A stretch of DNA of 45,759 bases from Bacteroidota bacterium (GCA_947492885.1 CANLPK010000014.1:1-45759); one strand, 5' to 3'; shown: positions 34,900-43,823, counted from the stretch's first letter. Numbers and translations are program-made. The notes: generated by a model not told the origin, from the sequence alone.

Positions 34900-36135
34900 T
34901 TAAACGGGCTTGGCATTGATATAAACCTGAGAAATCATGTCTTCCCCGAATGTATATGGTATTCGAGCTAATGAATCCATGGGGTTGGTTAAGATTAAAT
35001 TGGCGCGTTTTCCTGGACTGATGCTGCCCACCTCTTCTTGCAATTCTAAGGCGAATGCGGCATTGATAGTGCAGGCATTGAGTGCCTCTTCAGGCAAGAG
35101 TTTCATTTTAATACATGCCAGTGAGAGTAAAAAACTCATACGGCCATTGGGGCAGGTACCTGGATTATAATCAGAAGCAATACACAGAGCGGCATCAGCA
35201 TCAACCAATTTGCGAGCGGGAGCATAAGGAATACCCAAGAAAAACGAGGTTCCTGGCAATACGGTTGCCATGGTTTCGGAATTCGACAATAACTCAATTT
35301 CCTCCGGGCCTATTTCCTCTAAGTGATCTACACTTAAGGCCTTGTGGGCGATGGCAACCTGCACACCTCCGGTAATACCCAACTCATTGCCATGAATTCG
35401 CGGTTTCAATTGGTATTTCTTAGCAGCATCTAAAATGCGTGCGGTTTCTTCTACACTAAAAAAGCCTTTATCACAAAACACATCTACATAATCGGCCAGT
35501 TGCTCTCCTCCAATTATCGGGAGCATTTCGGAAATAATTTGTTGAATATACCCTTCATGATTTTGTTTGAATTCCTGAGGAAAGGCATGTGCACCCAAAA
35601 AAGTGGCCTTTACAGGAATTGGCAAGGTGGCTTTTAAACGAGCAATTACTCGAAGCATTTTTATTTCATCGCTTATTGTAAGTCCGTAGCCACTCTTAAT
35701 TTCAATGGCTCCAGTACCTTGTTTCATCAGTTGCAGTGCTCTTGCATAGGCATCGGTATACAATTGATCTTCCGAGGTGTTTTGTAATCGTTTGGCCGAA
35801 TTTAGAATTCCACCCCCTCTTTGTGCTATTTCTTCATAGGTTAAACCATTGATTTTGTCAACGAATTCCGATTCCCGTGTCGCGGCAAATACAATATGGG
35901 TATGACTATCCACGAAGGCAGGGAGCATTAGCTTTCCGTTACAATCTATCGATTCCTCTGCATTCATATTTTCCAGGTTTTCCATCAAGCCGAAGCTTGA
36001 AATGATCCCATTTTCACAAAGCACCCAAGCATTATGAAGTGAATTTATATTGCGTAGTGCCTTGCCGCGTAATGGTTTAAGTGGATTTTCCTCATTGGCA
36101 TATAAGGTTTTGATATTGATAAATAGGGTGCGCAT
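34900..36135 (-). CDS. hutI: Imidazolonepropionase
   Basis: A 411-residue amidohydrolase that opens 4-imidazolone-5-propanoate to N-formimidoyl-glutamate in histidine degradation. Metal and substrate residues are visible in MLPAFVDSHTHIVFAATRE, AIEIKSGYGLT, PRIHGNELG, SVDHLEEI and CIASDYNPGTCPNG; NLILTN marks the C-terminal end. The length is typical. None of the other histidine-degradation genes (hutH, hutU, hutG, ftcD) is in this window. It is upstream of gltX on the same strand, 93 bases away. Confidence 0.95.
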   Translation of the reverse strand: MRTLFINIKTLYANEENPLKPLRGKALRNINSLHNAWVLCENGIISSFGLMENLENMNAEESIDCNGKLMLPAFVDSHTHIVFAATRESEFVDKINGLTYEEIAQRGGGILNSAKRLQNTSEDQLYTDAYARALQLMKQGTGAIEIKSGYGLTISDEIKMLRVIARLKATLPIPVKATFLGAHAFPQEFKQNHEGYIQQIISEMLPIIGGEQLADYVDVFCDKGFFSVEETARILDAAKKYQLKPRIHGNELGITGGVQVAIAHKALSVDHLEEIGPEEIELLSNSETMATVLPGTSFFLGIPYAPARKLVDADAALCIASDYNPGTCPNGRMSFLLSLACIKMKLLPEEALNACTINAAFALELQEEVGSISPGKRANLILTNPMDSLARIPYTFGEDMISQVYINAKPV

Positions 36136-36220
36136 AAATTCGGTTAGAGTTTCAAAACAAATTGAAAAAACGATTCAAGAATAAAAAATTTATCACTTTC
36201 CTTTGGCACGATAATTGTTT

Positions 36221-36251
36221 TTTGGGGGTTGGCCAAAAAAGATTATTTTTG
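36221..36251 (+). promoter_or_regulatory. Consensus Bacteroidota promoter for the protein at 36283
   Basis: TTTG (36221-36224), a spacer of exactly 19 nt, then TATTTTTG (36244-36251). Both boxes are perfect matches to the -33/-7 consensus and the spacer is optimal. The predicted start is near 36257, giving a 5' leader of about 25 nt before the ATG at 36283. It is the best promoter in the window. Confidence 0.75.
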
Positions 36252-36282
36252 CCGTTTAAACTAATTTATTTACCTTTCACAT

Positions 36283-37146
36283 ATGAGATCTTTAAAATCA
36301 CTTTCCATTCTTGCTCTCTTTATCATTGGAGCTTTTGTATTAACCTCTTCTAGCTGTGGTAGCACTTGTACTGCTCCTACTATCACTTTTGATCCATCAG
36401 GAACCACGCTATCAAAAGCACCTGGTGAAAAATTCACTATGAATGTAGTTGTTACTGGTGATGCTGACAACATTAAATCAATTGTTATTTCAAAATCATC
36501 TAACGGTGTTACTGATCCTGCATTCCTTTCATTGACAAGTGTTGGCGAAAAAGGGAAAACAGTTGTTTTAACTGATTCTATTCCTGCAAACACTTCAATT
36601 GGTTCGGTTATAACTTATACAGTAACTGCAACTAGCGATTGTAAAGATGGAGCAGCTGAAACTAAAACTTTAACTTTAACTGTTGGAGCTTCTGCTACAA
36701 GACTTGATGATTTATTATTCCTAGTTGAAAACGCAGTAGCTCCTAGAGTATATAGCCGTTATTCTTCGAATGGAGCCAATAACTCTGCTTGGGATTTACA
36801 AAATAGACTACCTAAATTGGCTGCTGACGCAAACACGTCAAAAGATATTCGTGACTCCGCTTCAGCTGCAAATCCTTTTGCAGGTCGTTGGGGATCACGT
36901 AATGGTTCTAAATTTGTAAAGGCACCTTCTACCTTTGATTTTGCCAATGCTTCTCCGAAGTTGATTCTTGATGCTTACAAAGCTGGAACTGCTAGCGACT
37001 TGATTACTTTTGTTGCAGGTGATTTCATCATCGTTAATATCAAAAATTCTAACACTTACTCAGTAGTTAAAATTAAATCATTAGCTGATGATGGTGCTGC
37101 TTCTAACGAAGACTACACTTTCTTCTCATACAAACTAGCTCAGTAA
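36283..37146 (+). CDS. Secreted protein or lipoprotein of unknown function, probably highly expressed
   Basis: A 287-residue protein that I do not recognise. A hydrophobic leader (8-22) is followed by TSSSCGSTC, possibly a loose lipobox. Residues about 28-140 form a beta-sandwich Ig-like stretch (TITFDPSGTTLSKAPGEKFT ... TKTLTLTVG). The second half (about 145-287) contains RLDDLLFLVENAVAPRVYSR, FAGRWGSRNGSKF and ends TFFSYKLAQ; no catalytic motif is seen. Signs of strong expression: a consensus promoter with ideal spacing, a strong terminator, a single-gene unit, and codon use rich in AAC, GAC, TTC, GCT and GGT, unlike neighbouring genes. It may be an abundant envelope protein. Confidence 0.75.
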   Translation: MRSLKSLSILALFIIGAFVLTSSSCGSTCTAPTITFDPSGTTLSKAPGEKFTMNVVVTGDADNIKSIVISKSSNGVTDPAFLSLTSVGEKGKTVVLTDSIPANTSIGSVITYTVTATSDCKDGAAETKTLTLTVGASATRLDDLLFLVENAVAPRVYSRYSSNGANNSAWDLQNRLPKLAADANTSKDIRDSASAANPFAGRWGSRNGSKFVKAPSTFDFANASPKLILDAYKAGTASDLITFVAGDFIIVNIKNSNTYSVVKIKSLADDGAASNEDYTFFSYKLAQ

Positions 37147-37162
37147 TTAACTAATAAATATA

Positions 37163-37199
37163 AAGCCACCCTTATTCACATAAGGGTGGCTTTTTTTTG
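37163..37199 (+). terminator. Rho-independent terminator of the gene at 36283
   Basis: AAGCCACCCTTAT pairs perfectly with ATAAGGGTGGCTT (13 bp) around a TCAC loop and is followed by a run of T (37191-37198). Confidence 0.93.
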
Positions 37200-37554
37200 C
37201 CTAGCCAAAGAAATAATTCTAAAGTGAGGCTAATGAACATAGTAATTTTTGATTATACAACAATCCAACTTATTGCAAATTAACTTATGAAGATGTTTTC
37301 GTTAGGAAATTAAATCCTTTCGTTTATTGTAGGTGCAGTTTGATTGAGTTTTAAATTTTAAAAGCGTCTGTTTCTGTAAGTTATGAACATAGTGCATTAT
37401 AATGGTAGTGTAGATTCCAGGTGATTTTTGTAACTTCTACACAAGTTTATCACAAAAATTTACAATATGTGGGTATCTATAATTATGTTGCATAGATGCA
37501 TATTAAAAAGTTTATTTGAAGTATAAAGGAACCAATACAGGAGAGCATAATAAA
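37200..37554 (+). other. Non-coding stretch upstream of dnaB
   Basis: About 355 AT-rich bases without a convincing gene. Very short frames of 13 and 16 codons occur, both opening at copies of an 11-bp direct repeat (ATGAACATAGT at 37233 and 37383, 150 bp apart). The sequence TTATCACAA near 37449 is one deletion away from a DnaA box, but no cluster of such boxes is present. No full -33/-7 promoter was found. The dnaB leader must lie here. Confidence 0.4.
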
Positions 37555-39087
37555 ATGGATGATCTAATAAAATCGACGAATATTCGTACTACCCTTAAGA
37601 ATAAGCAGATACAGGTAGGGCCAAATACTGAGGGGAAGCTGCCACCACAAGTTTTAGAATTAGAAGAGAGTGTACTTGGCGCCATCATGTTGGATAAGGA
37701 GGCGATCAATACTGTCGTTGAAATTTTACAGCCCGAGAGCTTCTATAAAGACGCACATCTTACTATTTTCAAGGCCATGATTAGTTTGTATACGAAGTCA
37801 GAGCCAATAGATTTACTTACCGTAACGCAAGAGCTTCGCGAACAAGGAAGCTTGGATATCGTTGGTGGCGCTTACTATATTACCCAACTTACAACCCGAC
37901 TTACCTCGGCTGCCAATGTTGAGTTTCATGCACGTATTATTCAAGAAAAGTATATTCAACGCCAGCTCATTCGCATTTCGAACGAAACCATACGATTTGC
38001 TTATGAAGACACCAGTGATGTATTTGAATTGCTCGATAAAACAGAGCGGAGTATGTTTGAGCTTACCAATGGCTTGATGAATAAACAAAACCGGAGTATC
38101 GCCGATTTATTAATTCAATCGATCAAAGAGCTTGAGAAAGTAAAGGAGAACCCCAACGACCTAACTGGCGTTCCTACAGGGTTTGCCGAGCTTGACAAGA
38201 TGACTTCTGGGTTTCAAAAATCAAATCTAATCATCATCGCGGCTCGTCCAGGTATGGGTAAAACCGCCTTTGTACTCTCACTAGCACGCAATATGGGAGT
38301 GGATTATAAAAGAGGGGTGGCCATCTTTTCATTAGAGATGAGCAGTATTGAGTTGGTAAATCGTATGCTAAGTATCGAATCACAAATTCCAGGTCAGGTA
38401 ATTCGTGATGGAAAACTTGATAAAGCACAATGGGAGCAGCTCATGAGTAAAATTACTCGATTAAATCAGGCCCCTATTTTTATTGATGATACCCCACAGT
38501 TATCGGTGTTTGAATTGCGTGCAAAGGCTCGCCGTTTAAAGCAACAATCTAATGTATCTCTTATCGTAATCGATTATCTTCAACTCATGAGAGCCGACCA
38601 ATCGAACAATAAGAATGGTACCCGTGAACAAGAAATTAGTTATATCTCACGATCATTAAAAGCACTTGCCAAGGAATTGGAAATACCCGTGATTGCTCTC
38701 TCTCAATTGAGTCGTGATGTAGAGAAACGAACCAATAGCAAGAAACCTGTACTGAGCGATTTAAGAGAGTCGGGAAGTATCGAGCAAGATGCAGATATGG
38801 TAATGTTCTTGTATCGTCCAGAATATTATCAGCTTGCCACCTTTGATGATGGTACTCCAACAGAGGGAATGGCCGAAATTATTATCCAAAAACATCGTAA
38901 TGGTGCATTAGGAGAAATTCGTACAAGATTCATTAAGGAATACGCGCTCTTTACCGATAGTGGCTTACATGGCTACGAAGAGAGTAATTATTCGGGCGGA
39001 GGGAATTATACTAGCCCACCTGATGGAAATTCGGGTACAATTACTTTTAGTTCGAAAATTAATGAAATGGAGGATGATCCATTTTAG
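37555..39087 (+). CDS. dnaB: Replicative DNA helicase DnaB
   Basis: A 510-residue hexameric helicase that unwinds DNA at the replication fork. The N-terminal primase-interacting domain (about 25-165) begins LPPQVLELEESVLGAIMLD and includes DLLTVTQELREQG. The C-terminal RecA-like domain has LTGVPTGFAELDKMTSGFQ, Walker A ARPGMGKTAF, VAIFSLEMSS, Walker B LIVIDYLQLM and SDLRESGSIEQDADMVMFLYRPEYY. No intein or insertion interrupts it. The frame is open to a TTG at 37516; the ATG at 37555 has an AGGAG-like stretch about 11 nt before it and is chosen. Its stop directly abuts the stop of the convergent BrkB-like gene. Confidence 0.96.
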   Translation: MDDLIKSTNIRTTLKNKQIQVGPNTEGKLPPQVLELEESVLGAIMLDKEAINTVVEILQPESFYKDAHLTIFKAMISLYTKSEPIDLLTVTQELREQGSLDIVGGAYYITQLTTRLTSAANVEFHARIIQEKYIQRQLIRISNETIRFAYEDTSDVFELLDKTERSMFELTNGLMNKQNRSIADLLIQSIKELEKVKENPNDLTGVPTGFAELDKMTSGFQKSNLIIIAARPGMGKTAFVLSLARNMGVDYKRGVAIFSLEMSSIELVNRMLSIESQIPGQVIRDGKLDKAQWEQLMSKITRLNQAPIFIDDTPQLSVFELRAKARRLKQQSNVSLIVIDYLQLMRADQSNNKNGTREQEISYISRSLKALAKELEIPVIALSQLSRDVEKRTNSKKPVLSDLRESGSIEQDADMVMFLYRPEYYQLATFDDGTPTEGMAEIIIQKHRNGALGEIRTRFIKEYALFTDSGLHGYEESNYSGGGNYTSPPDGNSGTITFSSKINEMEDDPF

Positions 39088-40116
39088 TTAATGAGGCCTC
39101 GTTTTTGAATCATCGTTATTCAAGAAATTAATTTCATTTTTAGGGTGATTGGCTTGCAGTTCTGCTTTAAGCTCCTGATATAAATTTACTTCCTTTAATC
39201 TTTTTCTTACGGCATTTTCAATACTGACATTCAATTCAAATCCTATTTGAAGTATTAAACAATTGAATTGTAATAAAAGAAGCACTACAATAAGGGTTCC
39301 GATAGATCCATATAGTTTATTGTATGAAGCAAAATTATTTACATAATAAGAAAACAAAACTGTTGAACTCAAAGACAGAATTACTGCAAGCGTAGAACCT
39401 GTTGTAATAAATTTCCATTTATGCTTGCGTGATGGTGCAAAATAAAATAAGGATGAAATGGTTGAGAAAAATAACGCAACAGAAACAATCCATCGCACAA
39501 CGGTGAGTATAATAACTACCGATTTACCTTTAATCCAATGATGCGCTAGGAGCCAGTTAGTACCCCACTCTCCTGCAGTAATAAGCACTACTGCACTAAT
39601 TAGCAATACACTAAAGAATAATGCCAAAAAAATAGAAACAATCCTTTGTTTGATCACTGTTCTTGTTTCCTTGGCATGAGCATATTTATTGAACAACTGC
39701 ATTAAACTAAAAAATCCGTTGCTTGCAAAATAGAGCGCTAATAAAAATCCAAATGATAAAACTCCACTATGTTTCTTTCTGAGAATATCATTGATCGTCA
39801 CCTTGATTGTTTCATAGGTTGACTTATCGAGTATCTGTTCAAAAAATTTCAAGACTTCATCTTTAGTATCATTAATAGGGATAAAGGGGATGAGTGTAAA
39901 TAGAAAAATGATGGCTGGAAACAAGGCAATAAAAAAACTAAATGCCAGTGCCGATGAACGCATATTCAAATCTTCATTTAAAATTTGCTTGAAGAAAAAA
40001 TGCATCACATTATAAATGGACTCACCTTGAAAACCTGGAAACGAAACACGTTGTGTAAAACCGATAAACTTACGGTAGAAAACAAACCTTAATAAAAACT
40101 GGTGAAGCCATTTCAT
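39088..40116 (-). CDS. YihY/BrkB family inner membrane protein
   Basis: A 342-residue membrane protein with about six transmembrane helices. The family motif region LNMRSSALAFSFFIALFPAIIFL follows an amphipathic N-terminus, and the later YGSIGTLIVVLLLLQFNCLILQIGFELN is the conserved C-terminal block. These proteins were once thought to be ribonuclease BN; they are now taken as membrane proteins of uncertain, possibly transport, function. The start codon overlaps the stop of the thioesterase gene by four bases (ATGA), so they are co-translated. The tail (after about 310) is soluble and charged. Confidence 0.9.
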   Translation of the reverse strand: MKWLHQFLLRFVFYRKFIGFTQRVSFPGFQGESIYNVMHFFFKQILNEDLNMRSSALAFSFFIALFPAIIFLFTLIPFIPINDTKDEVLKFFEQILDKSTYETIKVTINDILRKKHSGVLSFGFLLALYFASNGFFSLMQLFNKYAHAKETRTVIKQRIVSIFLALFFSVLLISAVVLITAGEWGTNWLLAHHWIKGKSVVIILTVVRWIVSVALFFSTISSLFYFAPSRKHKWKFITTGSTLAVILSLSSTVLFSYYVNNFASYNKLYGSIGTLIVVLLLLQFNCLILQIGFELNVSIENAVRKRLKEVNLYQELKAELQANHPKNEINFLNNDDSKTRPH

Positions 40117-40538
40117 AATTTTTCGGGGCCTAATTTAAAATAGGGTTGTAACTTTTGGAGTAAAACAGTCGGGCTTTTACACGGTTTACGAGTCATGGTA
40201 TTTACCGATACCAAGGTAACATGACCTGTGGTAATCAATTCATTCTTTTGATTATAGATTTCATAGTCAAATCGAGTGCGTATTGATGGCATGGCATGAA
40301 TGGACGTTTTTATTATGAGTAAATCGTCATAATAGGCCGATTTATGAAAATTCATGCTCAAATCAAGAACTGGCATCATCACACCCTCCTCTTCAAATTG
40401 TTTATAGCTTAAATTCATCTCCCGCAATGCGTCGGTGCGACCGATTTCAAAAAAAGCAGCATAATTTCCATGATATACTACCCCCATTTGATCGGTTTCA
40501 CTATATCGAACCCTAACTGTAGTCGTTGCCTGAAACAT
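40113..40538 (-). CDS. Acyl-CoA thioesterase, YbgC/4-hydroxybenzoyl-CoA hotdog family
   Basis: A 141-residue hotdog-fold thioesterase. The active-site block is RYSETDQMGVVYHGNYAAFFE, with the conserved aspartate of the YbgC/4HBT type, followed by EIGRTDALREM. It hydrolyses a short acyl-CoA or acyl-ACP in the cytoplasm. The frame extends to a TTG at 40544, but the ATG at 40538 is 3 nt after an exact -7 box (TAAATTTG), so the ATG is used. Coupled to the BrkB-like gene by an ATGA overlap. Confidence 0.92.
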   Translation of the reverse strand: MFQATTTVRVRYSETDQMGVVYHGNYAAFFEIGRTDALREMNLSYKQFEEEGVMMPVLDLSMNFHKSAYYDDLLIIKTSIHAMPSIRTRFDYEIYNQKNELITTGHVTLVSVNTMTRKPCKSPTVLLQKLQPYFKLGPEKL

Positions 40539-40541
40539 GTG

Positions 40542-40549
40542 CAAATTTA
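40542..40549 (-). promoter_or_regulatory. -7 box (TAAATTTG) directly before the thioesterase gene
   Basis: On the minus strand TAAATTTG is followed by CAC and the ATG at 40538, so a transcript from it would lack a 5' leader. No TTTG at the -33 position. Confidence 0.4.
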
Positions 40550-40656
40550 TTCAATAAATAGTGATTAACCGCATTCAAATCAAAGGATCATTTTGAACCT
40601 CTTATTTCTTTATTATTTTTTCGGCATTCTAAAATGATGTGTTATTTTTACAGCTT

Positions 40657-41694
40657 ATGAAATTGAAAAAGAAGTCGAAACGAATTCTTATCATCGTTGG
40701 AATAATATTCTTAGCGATTTTTGGTGTAGCCTATTATCTTATATTGAAAAACAATATCGTATTTCCAAAAAACAAAGAGAAAGAATACTTATACATTCCT
40801 ACAGGAGCAAAGTTTGAAGATGTTATCGCTATTCTAGAGAATAAAAAACTAATCAAAGACATCACCGCCTTTACCTTATTGTCAAAGAGTGTTGGATACA
40901 ATAATGCAGTGCTTCCTGGTCGTTATCGTTTAAAAAACAATATGAACAATTTTGAGCTCGTTCGATTGTTGAGATCGGGCAAGCAAGAACCCGTGAAGCT
41001 CATTATTAAAGGCTCACAGAGCATGCAGAACTTCTTAGAATATGTAGCCGATAATTTGGAAATTACTCTTGATGCCTTAAACTCTAAACTCAATGATGCC
41101 GAGTATTTAAAGCAATACAACCTGACACCAGAAACGGCTACTTGCTTAATCATCCCTAATACATATGAATTGTATTGGAATATCTCATTGGAAAATTTCA
41201 TGCTAAAGATGCACGATGCATACGATAAGTTTTGGACCGAAAAAAGGGTACAACAATGTAAAGATGCAGGATTAACTCGCACAGAAGTGATAATATTATC
41301 GAGTATAATTGAGAAGGAAACTGATAAGGATTCGGATATGCCCATCATTGCTGGTGTATATATTAATAGATTGGCCAAAGGGATGAAACTCCAAGCCGAC
41401 CCTACTGTTCTTTTTGCCATGCATGATAATACCTCCAAACGGGTATATAGTAAGATGCTTGATTATGATTCGCCATATAATACTTATATGTATAAAGGAT
41501 TGCCACCCGGACCTATTTGTATTCCGGCAATACAATCGATTGATGCGGTATTAAATTACCAGCAGCATCATTTCATATATTTCTGCGCGCGCAATGATGG
41601 AAGTGGTTACAGCGACTTCGCAGAAAATTATGATGATCATCGGGTAAATGCTAAAAAGTATCAGCATTATTTAGAAGATCATAATATCAAATAA
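40657..41694 (+). CDS. mltG: Endolytic murein transglycosylase MltG
   Basis: A 345-residue MltG/YceG protein: a short cytoplasmic Lys-rich N-terminus, one membrane helix (about 9-30), a LysM-like region (IPTGAKFEDVIAILENKKLI, about 48-110), and the YceG catalytic domain with the key glutamate in SSIIEKETDKDSDMPIIAGVYINRL, then GMKLQADPTVLFA and SPYNTYMYKGLPPGPICIP. It cuts nascent glycan strands in the periplasm and releases anhydro-ended strands. The frame extends to a GTG at 40639; the ATG at 40657 starts MKLKKKSKR and is preferred. A near -7 box (TATTTTTA) lies 6 nt before it. Confidence 0.95.
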   Translation: MKLKKKSKRILIIVGIIFLAIFGVAYYLILKNNIVFPKNKEKEYLYIPTGAKFEDVIAILENKKLIKDITAFTLLSKSVGYNNAVLPGRYRLKNNMNNFELVRLLRSGKQEPVKLIIKGSQSMQNFLEYVADNLEITLDALNSKLNDAEYLKQYNLTPETATCLIIPNTYELYWNISLENFMLKMHDAYDKFWTEKRVQQCKDAGLTRTEVIILSSIIEKETDKDSDMPIIAGVYINRLAKGMKLQADPTVLFAMHDNTSKRVYSKMLDYDSPYNTYMYKGLPPGPICIPAIQSIDAVLNYQQHHFIYFCARNDGSGYSDFAENYDDHRVNAKKYQHYLEDHNIK

Positions 41695-41755
41695 TACTAT
41701 CTTTACTTACTCTGAAAACAAAACATAAATTTATAGAATACTTTTATTATTCGTA

Positions 41756-42988
41756 ATGGATGTGAAGAAAAAAAATTGGAGTTTCGTAAAAGTGCTGCTA
41801 AGAGACGCCCTACTCTGTGCTTCATTCATATACTTTGTACTATTAGGTATTCAGTTACTGCCATTCAATTCCAATTGGTTTCAGCCAGCCAGCAATGCTT
41901 TTAAAGACTTTGACTGGAGTGATATTTATTATTCCCAAATTAAAAATCTTGCAGGTGAAAATATACAAGACCAGCAAATAGTTGTTGTAAATATCGGGGA
42001 TGCCGACCGAGAAACCATTGCGAATACCCTTCTAAAAATTAAGGAATATGAACCTGAAGTACTCGGCTTGGATATTATTTTCAATACTGATAAGGACAGT
42101 GCCACCGATAAACTTCTCGATAGTGCAATTCAATGTTTTGGGAAGCAAATTGTGGTTGCCTGCTATGCCGATTCCACACTTGGAAACAATATTTATAGTA
42201 TTCAACCTCATGCCATCCCTAAACTTAGTGATGATGATAACCTCGGTTATGTAAATTTTATTGGTGATGAAAATCAAACTATTCGAAGCTATTATAAGAT
42301 ACAAAATTTCAGAGAAAGAAAAATTTCTTCTTTCGCATTTAATAATTTTATCAAATTTAAAAATTCAGAAAAATCAAGTGTTTACAAGGAATTAAACACA
42401 AGTGTTGAAAGTATCATACCCTACGAGGCTTATTCCGAGCATTACACTACCCTGTCAACACAAGAGATATTAAATGCAAGTGTGGATTTAAATCTACTAA
42501 AAGGAAAAATTGTACTTATTGGCTTTTGTGGAAGTGAAAACGGAATGACCGTTATTGATGATAAGCATTTCACACCATTAAATGAAAATTATGCAGGCAA
42601 ATCATTACCCGATATGTATGGGATTTATATACATGCGAATATTATTTCGGGGTATCTGAATAATTTCAAAATACAAGCCCCTTCCCGCATCTTACAAATT
42701 ATTGCCTGTATACTATTCATCGCACTATTTCTCCTCCTGTACCTCTACTCGGAAAGCCAGGAACATGTGTGGCAAAATGTAGTAGAAATCTTATTGCAAC
42801 TTTTCTTTGGGTTAATAATTTTAATCTTGGCTATTTACTTTTTCTCTTCATTTGGCATCAAATGGAATATTGGAGAAATGATTGCGGCCATTGCCTTGGC
42901 CGAACCACTGGTAGGGGTTTACCGAATCGTCATTTATTATTTGAGTAAAGTGTATAGTTTTAAAAGCATTTTTATTGATGAAGAATAA
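41756..42988 (+). CDS. CHASE2 domain sensor protein without output domain
   Basis: A 410-residue membrane protein. A first helix (about 18-37) leads to an extracytoplasmic CHASE2 domain (about 60-300): QQIVVVNIGDADRE, YEPEVLGLDIIFNTDKDSATDKLLDSAI and LLKGKIVLIGFCGSENG are typical, and YAGKSLPDMYGIYIHANIISGYL is the conserved C-terminal CHASE2 block. Three further hydrophobic helices follow (about 310-335, 345-370, 375-400) and the protein ends a few residues later. CHASE2 usually sits on cyclases, kinases or GGDEF proteins; here no cytoplasmic output domain exists. The last 11 bases overlap the next gene, so the two proteins probably act together. Confidence 0.87.
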   Translation: MDVKKKNWSFVKVLLRDALLCASFIYFVLLGIQLLPFNSNWFQPASNAFKDFDWSDIYYSQIKNLAGENIQDQQIVVVNIGDADRETIANTLLKIKEYEPEVLGLDIIFNTDKDSATDKLLDSAIQCFGKQIVVACYADSTLGNNIYSIQPHAIPKLSDDDNLGYVNFIGDENQTIRSYYKIQNFRERKISSFAFNNFIKFKNSEKSSVYKELNTSVESIIPYEAYSEHYTTLSTQEILNASVDLNLLKGKIVLIGFCGSENGMTVIDDKHFTPLNENYAGKSLPDMYGIYIHANIISGYLNNFKIQAPSRILQIIACILFIALFLLLYLYSESQEHVWQNVVEILLQLFFGLIILILAIYFFSSFGIKWNIGEMIAAIALAEPLVGVYRIVIYYLSKVYSFKSIFIDEE

Positions 42989-43817
42989 TTTATTGGTCCT
43001 ATTGCTTCTAGGGTATTTGAATGCATTTACTCAGGCCAACTATACTGTTTTTAAAACGGTAGGTAATATTCAGTATTTCTCATCTAAGTCAAAGCAATGG
43101 GAAACATTGCGACCAAAAGACTCCATCAATTCCAATACAAAAATCAAATGTGTAAGTAATTCAGCGCTCATTATTTTTGATTCAAAATACCAGATTTTTG
43201 AAGTAAAACAAAATGGGGAATTTTTAGTTAAAAACTCTATTCAATCGGGGACTCAGAACAATACTAAGGAAATGCAAAAGGCTGTGAAGTTTTTCGTAGA
43301 ACAAACATTTTCAGCGAATTCAAATACAAATACGCAAAAGGCCAAGGGGGCCGTTTATCGAGGCGAGGGAACTATTTTTCCTTGGGATAGTGCCGTTATT
43401 ACTGAGGATACGTTTGCCTTAGAAATCGACTTGGCAAGAACCCAATATCCAGTAAAAATAAGCATTGGCAACTATTCAACAATCGTTTACCAGGATACCC
43501 AGTTAAATCTCCCTGCTAAGCTTTTGACACTGAACGAATATACTACAGTAAAAGTGGGTTCTGATCGGGTGCTTCATTGGTATTTAACAGGAAGTACCAA
43601 AACCGATGCGCTAGAGAATCTCAGAAAAATTTGCTTGACCAAAGAACCATTATCAGCAGCAATTTTGGCAATAAGTATCGAATACTGCCTCGAAAACAGA
43701 TTTTATTCCATGGCTTATTGCTTATTTAAAAAAGGCAATAATAACAAGAAAACCATGATGGAACTTAAGGAGTTATTGAAAGATAATAAGGAGGCTTTAG
43801 TTTTGCTGAAGTTATAA
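42978..43817 (+). CDS. Secreted FecR-like protein paired with CHASE2
   Basis: A 279-residue protein with a signal peptide (ending LNAFTQA). Residues about 22-95 resemble a FecR-type beta-helical domain (VFKTVGNIQYFSSKSKQWETL, IKCVSNSALIIFDSKYQIFEV). The middle is Gln/Asn-rich (about 95-130), followed by a strand-rich part with PVKISIGNYSTIVYQDTQLN and a helical C-terminal end. The ATG at 42978 lies inside the end of the CHASE2 gene, 11 bases of overlap. CHASE2 and FecR-like genes occur side by side in other bacteria, suggesting that the FecR-like protein passes a periplasmic signal to the CHASE2 sensor. Family assignment is tentative. Confidence 0.65.
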   Translation: MKNNLLVLLLLGYLNAFTQANYTVFKTVGNIQYFSSKSKQWETLRPKDSINSNTKIKCVSNSALIIFDSKYQIFEVKQNGEFLVKNSIQSGTQNNTKEMQKAVKFFVEQTFSANSNTNTQKAKGAVYRGEGTIFPWDSAVITEDTFALEIDLARTQYPVKISIGNYSTIVYQDTQLNLPAKLLTLNEYTTVKVGSDRVLHWYLTGSTKTDALENLRKICLTKEPLSAAILAISIEYCLENRFYSMAYCLFKKGNNNKKTMMELKELLKDNKEALVLLKL

Positions 43818-43823
43818 AACAAG

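Noticed and set aside
37233-37393. 11-bp direct repeat ATGAACATAGT, copies exactly 150 bp apart upstream of dnaB
   Set aside because: Only two short copies in AT-rich sequence; the tiny frames that begin there (16 and 13 codons) have no other support.
37440-37470. DnaA-box-like TTATCACAA upstream of dnaB, possible replication origin
   Set aside because: A single imperfect match, no cluster of boxes, no AT-rich unwinding repeats and no dnaA gene nearby.
40581-40620. TTTG with 18-nt spacer and TATTTTTT upstream of mltG
   Set aside because: The -7 box lacks the final G in a T-rich stretch, where such matches are expected by chance.
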